This document shows positions 5,933 to 6,775 of a stretch of 6,775 bases of DNA, piece by piece (position 1 is the stretch's first letter; each line of letters starts with the position of its first letter). The translations under genes and the position numbers were made by a program. A model generated the notes under the pieces. It had not been told where the DNA came from. It did not search any database and saw only the letters and a list, made by a program, of their open reading frames with translations. The DNA comes from an uncultured Anaerovibrio sp. (GTDB lineage Bacteria; Bacillota; Negativicutes; Selenomonadales; Selenomonadaceae), in NCBI GenBank assembly GCA_900768695.1, contig CAAGDY010000472.1, forward strand, positions 1-6,775, read 5' to 3'.

Positions 5933-6712
5933 ATGGATTTGATAGAGAGGCTGGCGCCCAAAAGGCTGGCTGAGAAATGGGATAATCCGGGGCTTCTGGT
6001 AGGCTCGCCTTTGCAGGAGGTAGGGAAGGTGTATGTGTGCCTTGATGTGAGCCTGCCTGCTGCGGAGGAGGCAATAGCTGCAGGGGCGGATATGATGGTG
6101 GCGCATCATCCCATGATTTTTAACGGGCTACGCCATGTGCGGACTGATTTGTACGATGGGAGGCTGCTGCAGCTGCTGCTGAGCCATAATGTTGCTGTTT
6201 ATGCTGCCCATACTAATCTGGATATTGCTCAGGGGGGCGTCAATGATGTGCTGGCGGCTGCTGTGGGGCTTGAGCGTGTTGAGGGCTTTGCGGTGACGGA
6301 TGAGGCTTCAGGTGCCTGCATCGGGCGCATGGGCTATCTGCCGGAAAAGATGCCTTTGGCTGATTTTGCCCGGCAGGTGAAAAGCAGGCTGGGTGCTGAA
6401 TGTGTCCGGGTGGTGCAGGGCAATGACAGGCAGGTGCAGAAGGTGGCACTCTGCAGTGGTGCCGGGGCTGATTTTATCGGCAAGGCGGCCTTCAAGGGGG
6501 CTGATGTGTACCTGACTGGCGATGTGAAGTATCATGATGCCCAGAAGGCTGTCCAGCAGGGGATAAATGTGATTGATGCAGGGCATTTTGCCACGGAGTT
6601 CCCGGTGGTCAAGGTGCTGGCGGATTATCTGCGGCAGGAAAGCAGGGGGATGAAGAAGCCGCTGGAGGTTGTTACAGATACGGTTTCACGGGATTACTTC
6701 ACAAATTTGTAA
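5915..6712 (+). CDS. Nif3-like dinuclear metal-center protein
   Basis: This belongs to the NIF3/YbgI/YqfO family of toroidal hexamers with a two-metal site; databases often label it GTP cyclohydrolase 1 type 2 homolog, but its cellular role is not settled. The product is 265 aa. The metal-site motifs are all present: AHHPMIFNG with H64 and H65, AAHTNLD with D103, and DAGHFATEFP with H224 and E228. The N-terminal WDNPGLLVG (22-30) and the C-terminal GADVYLTGDVKYHDA are also typical. The size is near E. coli YbgI (247 aa) and lacks the large inserted domain that takes B. subtilis YqfO to about 370 aa. ATG 5915 has GGAGG ten bases upstream. It lies 60 bases after trmK in the same frame and is likely co-transcribed with it. 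The stop TAA is at 6710-6712, and no terminator with a T-run is visible before the window ends. Confidence 0.95.
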   Translation: MKCQAVMDLIERLAPKRLAEKWDNPGLLVGSPLQEVGKVYVCLDVSLPAAEEAIAAGADMMVAHHPMIFNGLRHVRTDLYDGRLLQLLLSHNVAVYAAHTNLDIAQGGVNDVLAAAVGLERVEGFAVTDEASGACIGRMGYLPEKMPLADFARQVKSRLGAECVRVVQGNDRQVQKVALCSGAGADFIGKAAFKGADVYLTGDVKYHDAQKAVQQGINVIDAGHFATEFPVVKVLADYLRQESRGMKKPLEVVTDTVSRDYFTNL

Positions 6713-6766
6713 ATTTCAGTTTGTCGTAGTGCCGGTTTGTTACTTCGTGCACATACTGACTGAAAT
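6713..6766 (+). other. Long hairpin in the non-coding end of the window
   Basis: ATTTCAGT (6713-6720) is exactly complementary to ACTGAAAT (6759-6766). Inside, GTAGTGC (6726-6732) pairs with GCACATAC (6749-6756) if one A bulges. The whole forms an extended interrupted hairpin right after the Nif3-like stop. No T-run follows within the window, so it is not a clear terminator. It could be a 3'-end structure, part of an RNA gene running out of the window, or an operator. Confidence 0.4.
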
Positions 6767-6775
6767 GGTTTGATA

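Overview
The window is a housekeeping segment of a bacterial chromosome, read entirely on the + strand. It carries glyS (3' part), a small orphan gene, dnaG, rpoD, trmK and a Nif3-family gene. Glycyl-tRNA synthetase of the split alpha/beta type next to primase, the primary sigma factor, TrmK and a Nif3-like protein is an order known from Bacillota. The base composition is near half G+C, and the sigma factor is SigA-like but carries an extra block between regions 1.2 and 2.1. Together these suggest a Negativicutes-type organism (Selenomonas or a relative). The lineage is an inference; nothing here proves it.

Layout: bases 1-1140 are the C-terminal half of glyS. A well-formed promoter (extended -10) follows, driving a 69-codon gene (1218-1427) that ends at a strong intrinsic terminator (1452-1481). 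A second promoter (1554-1582) and a leader of about 140 bases precede dnaG (1730-3535), followed after 50 bases by rpoD (3586-5103). Another strong terminator (5116-5143) closes the dnaG-rpoD unit. trmK (5174-5854) begins only 30 bases after its T-run. A Nif3-family gene (5915-6712) follows trmK after 60 bases. The last 63 bases are non-coding and can fold into a long hairpin.

The genes serve basic information processing: charging of glycine tRNA, primer synthesis for replication, promoter recognition by the main sigma factor, and methylation of tRNA at A22. The Nif3-like protein is a conserved metal-binding protein of uncertain role. No mobile element, CRISPR array, rRNA or tRNA gene was seen.

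The points most worth a second look are the stand-alone 69-aa gene, the extra block of about 104 residues in RpoD, and a decayed direct repeat at the trmK/Nif3 junction that looks like an old tandem duplication of the gene boundary. None is clearly a new biological system; the surroundings are ordinary core genome.
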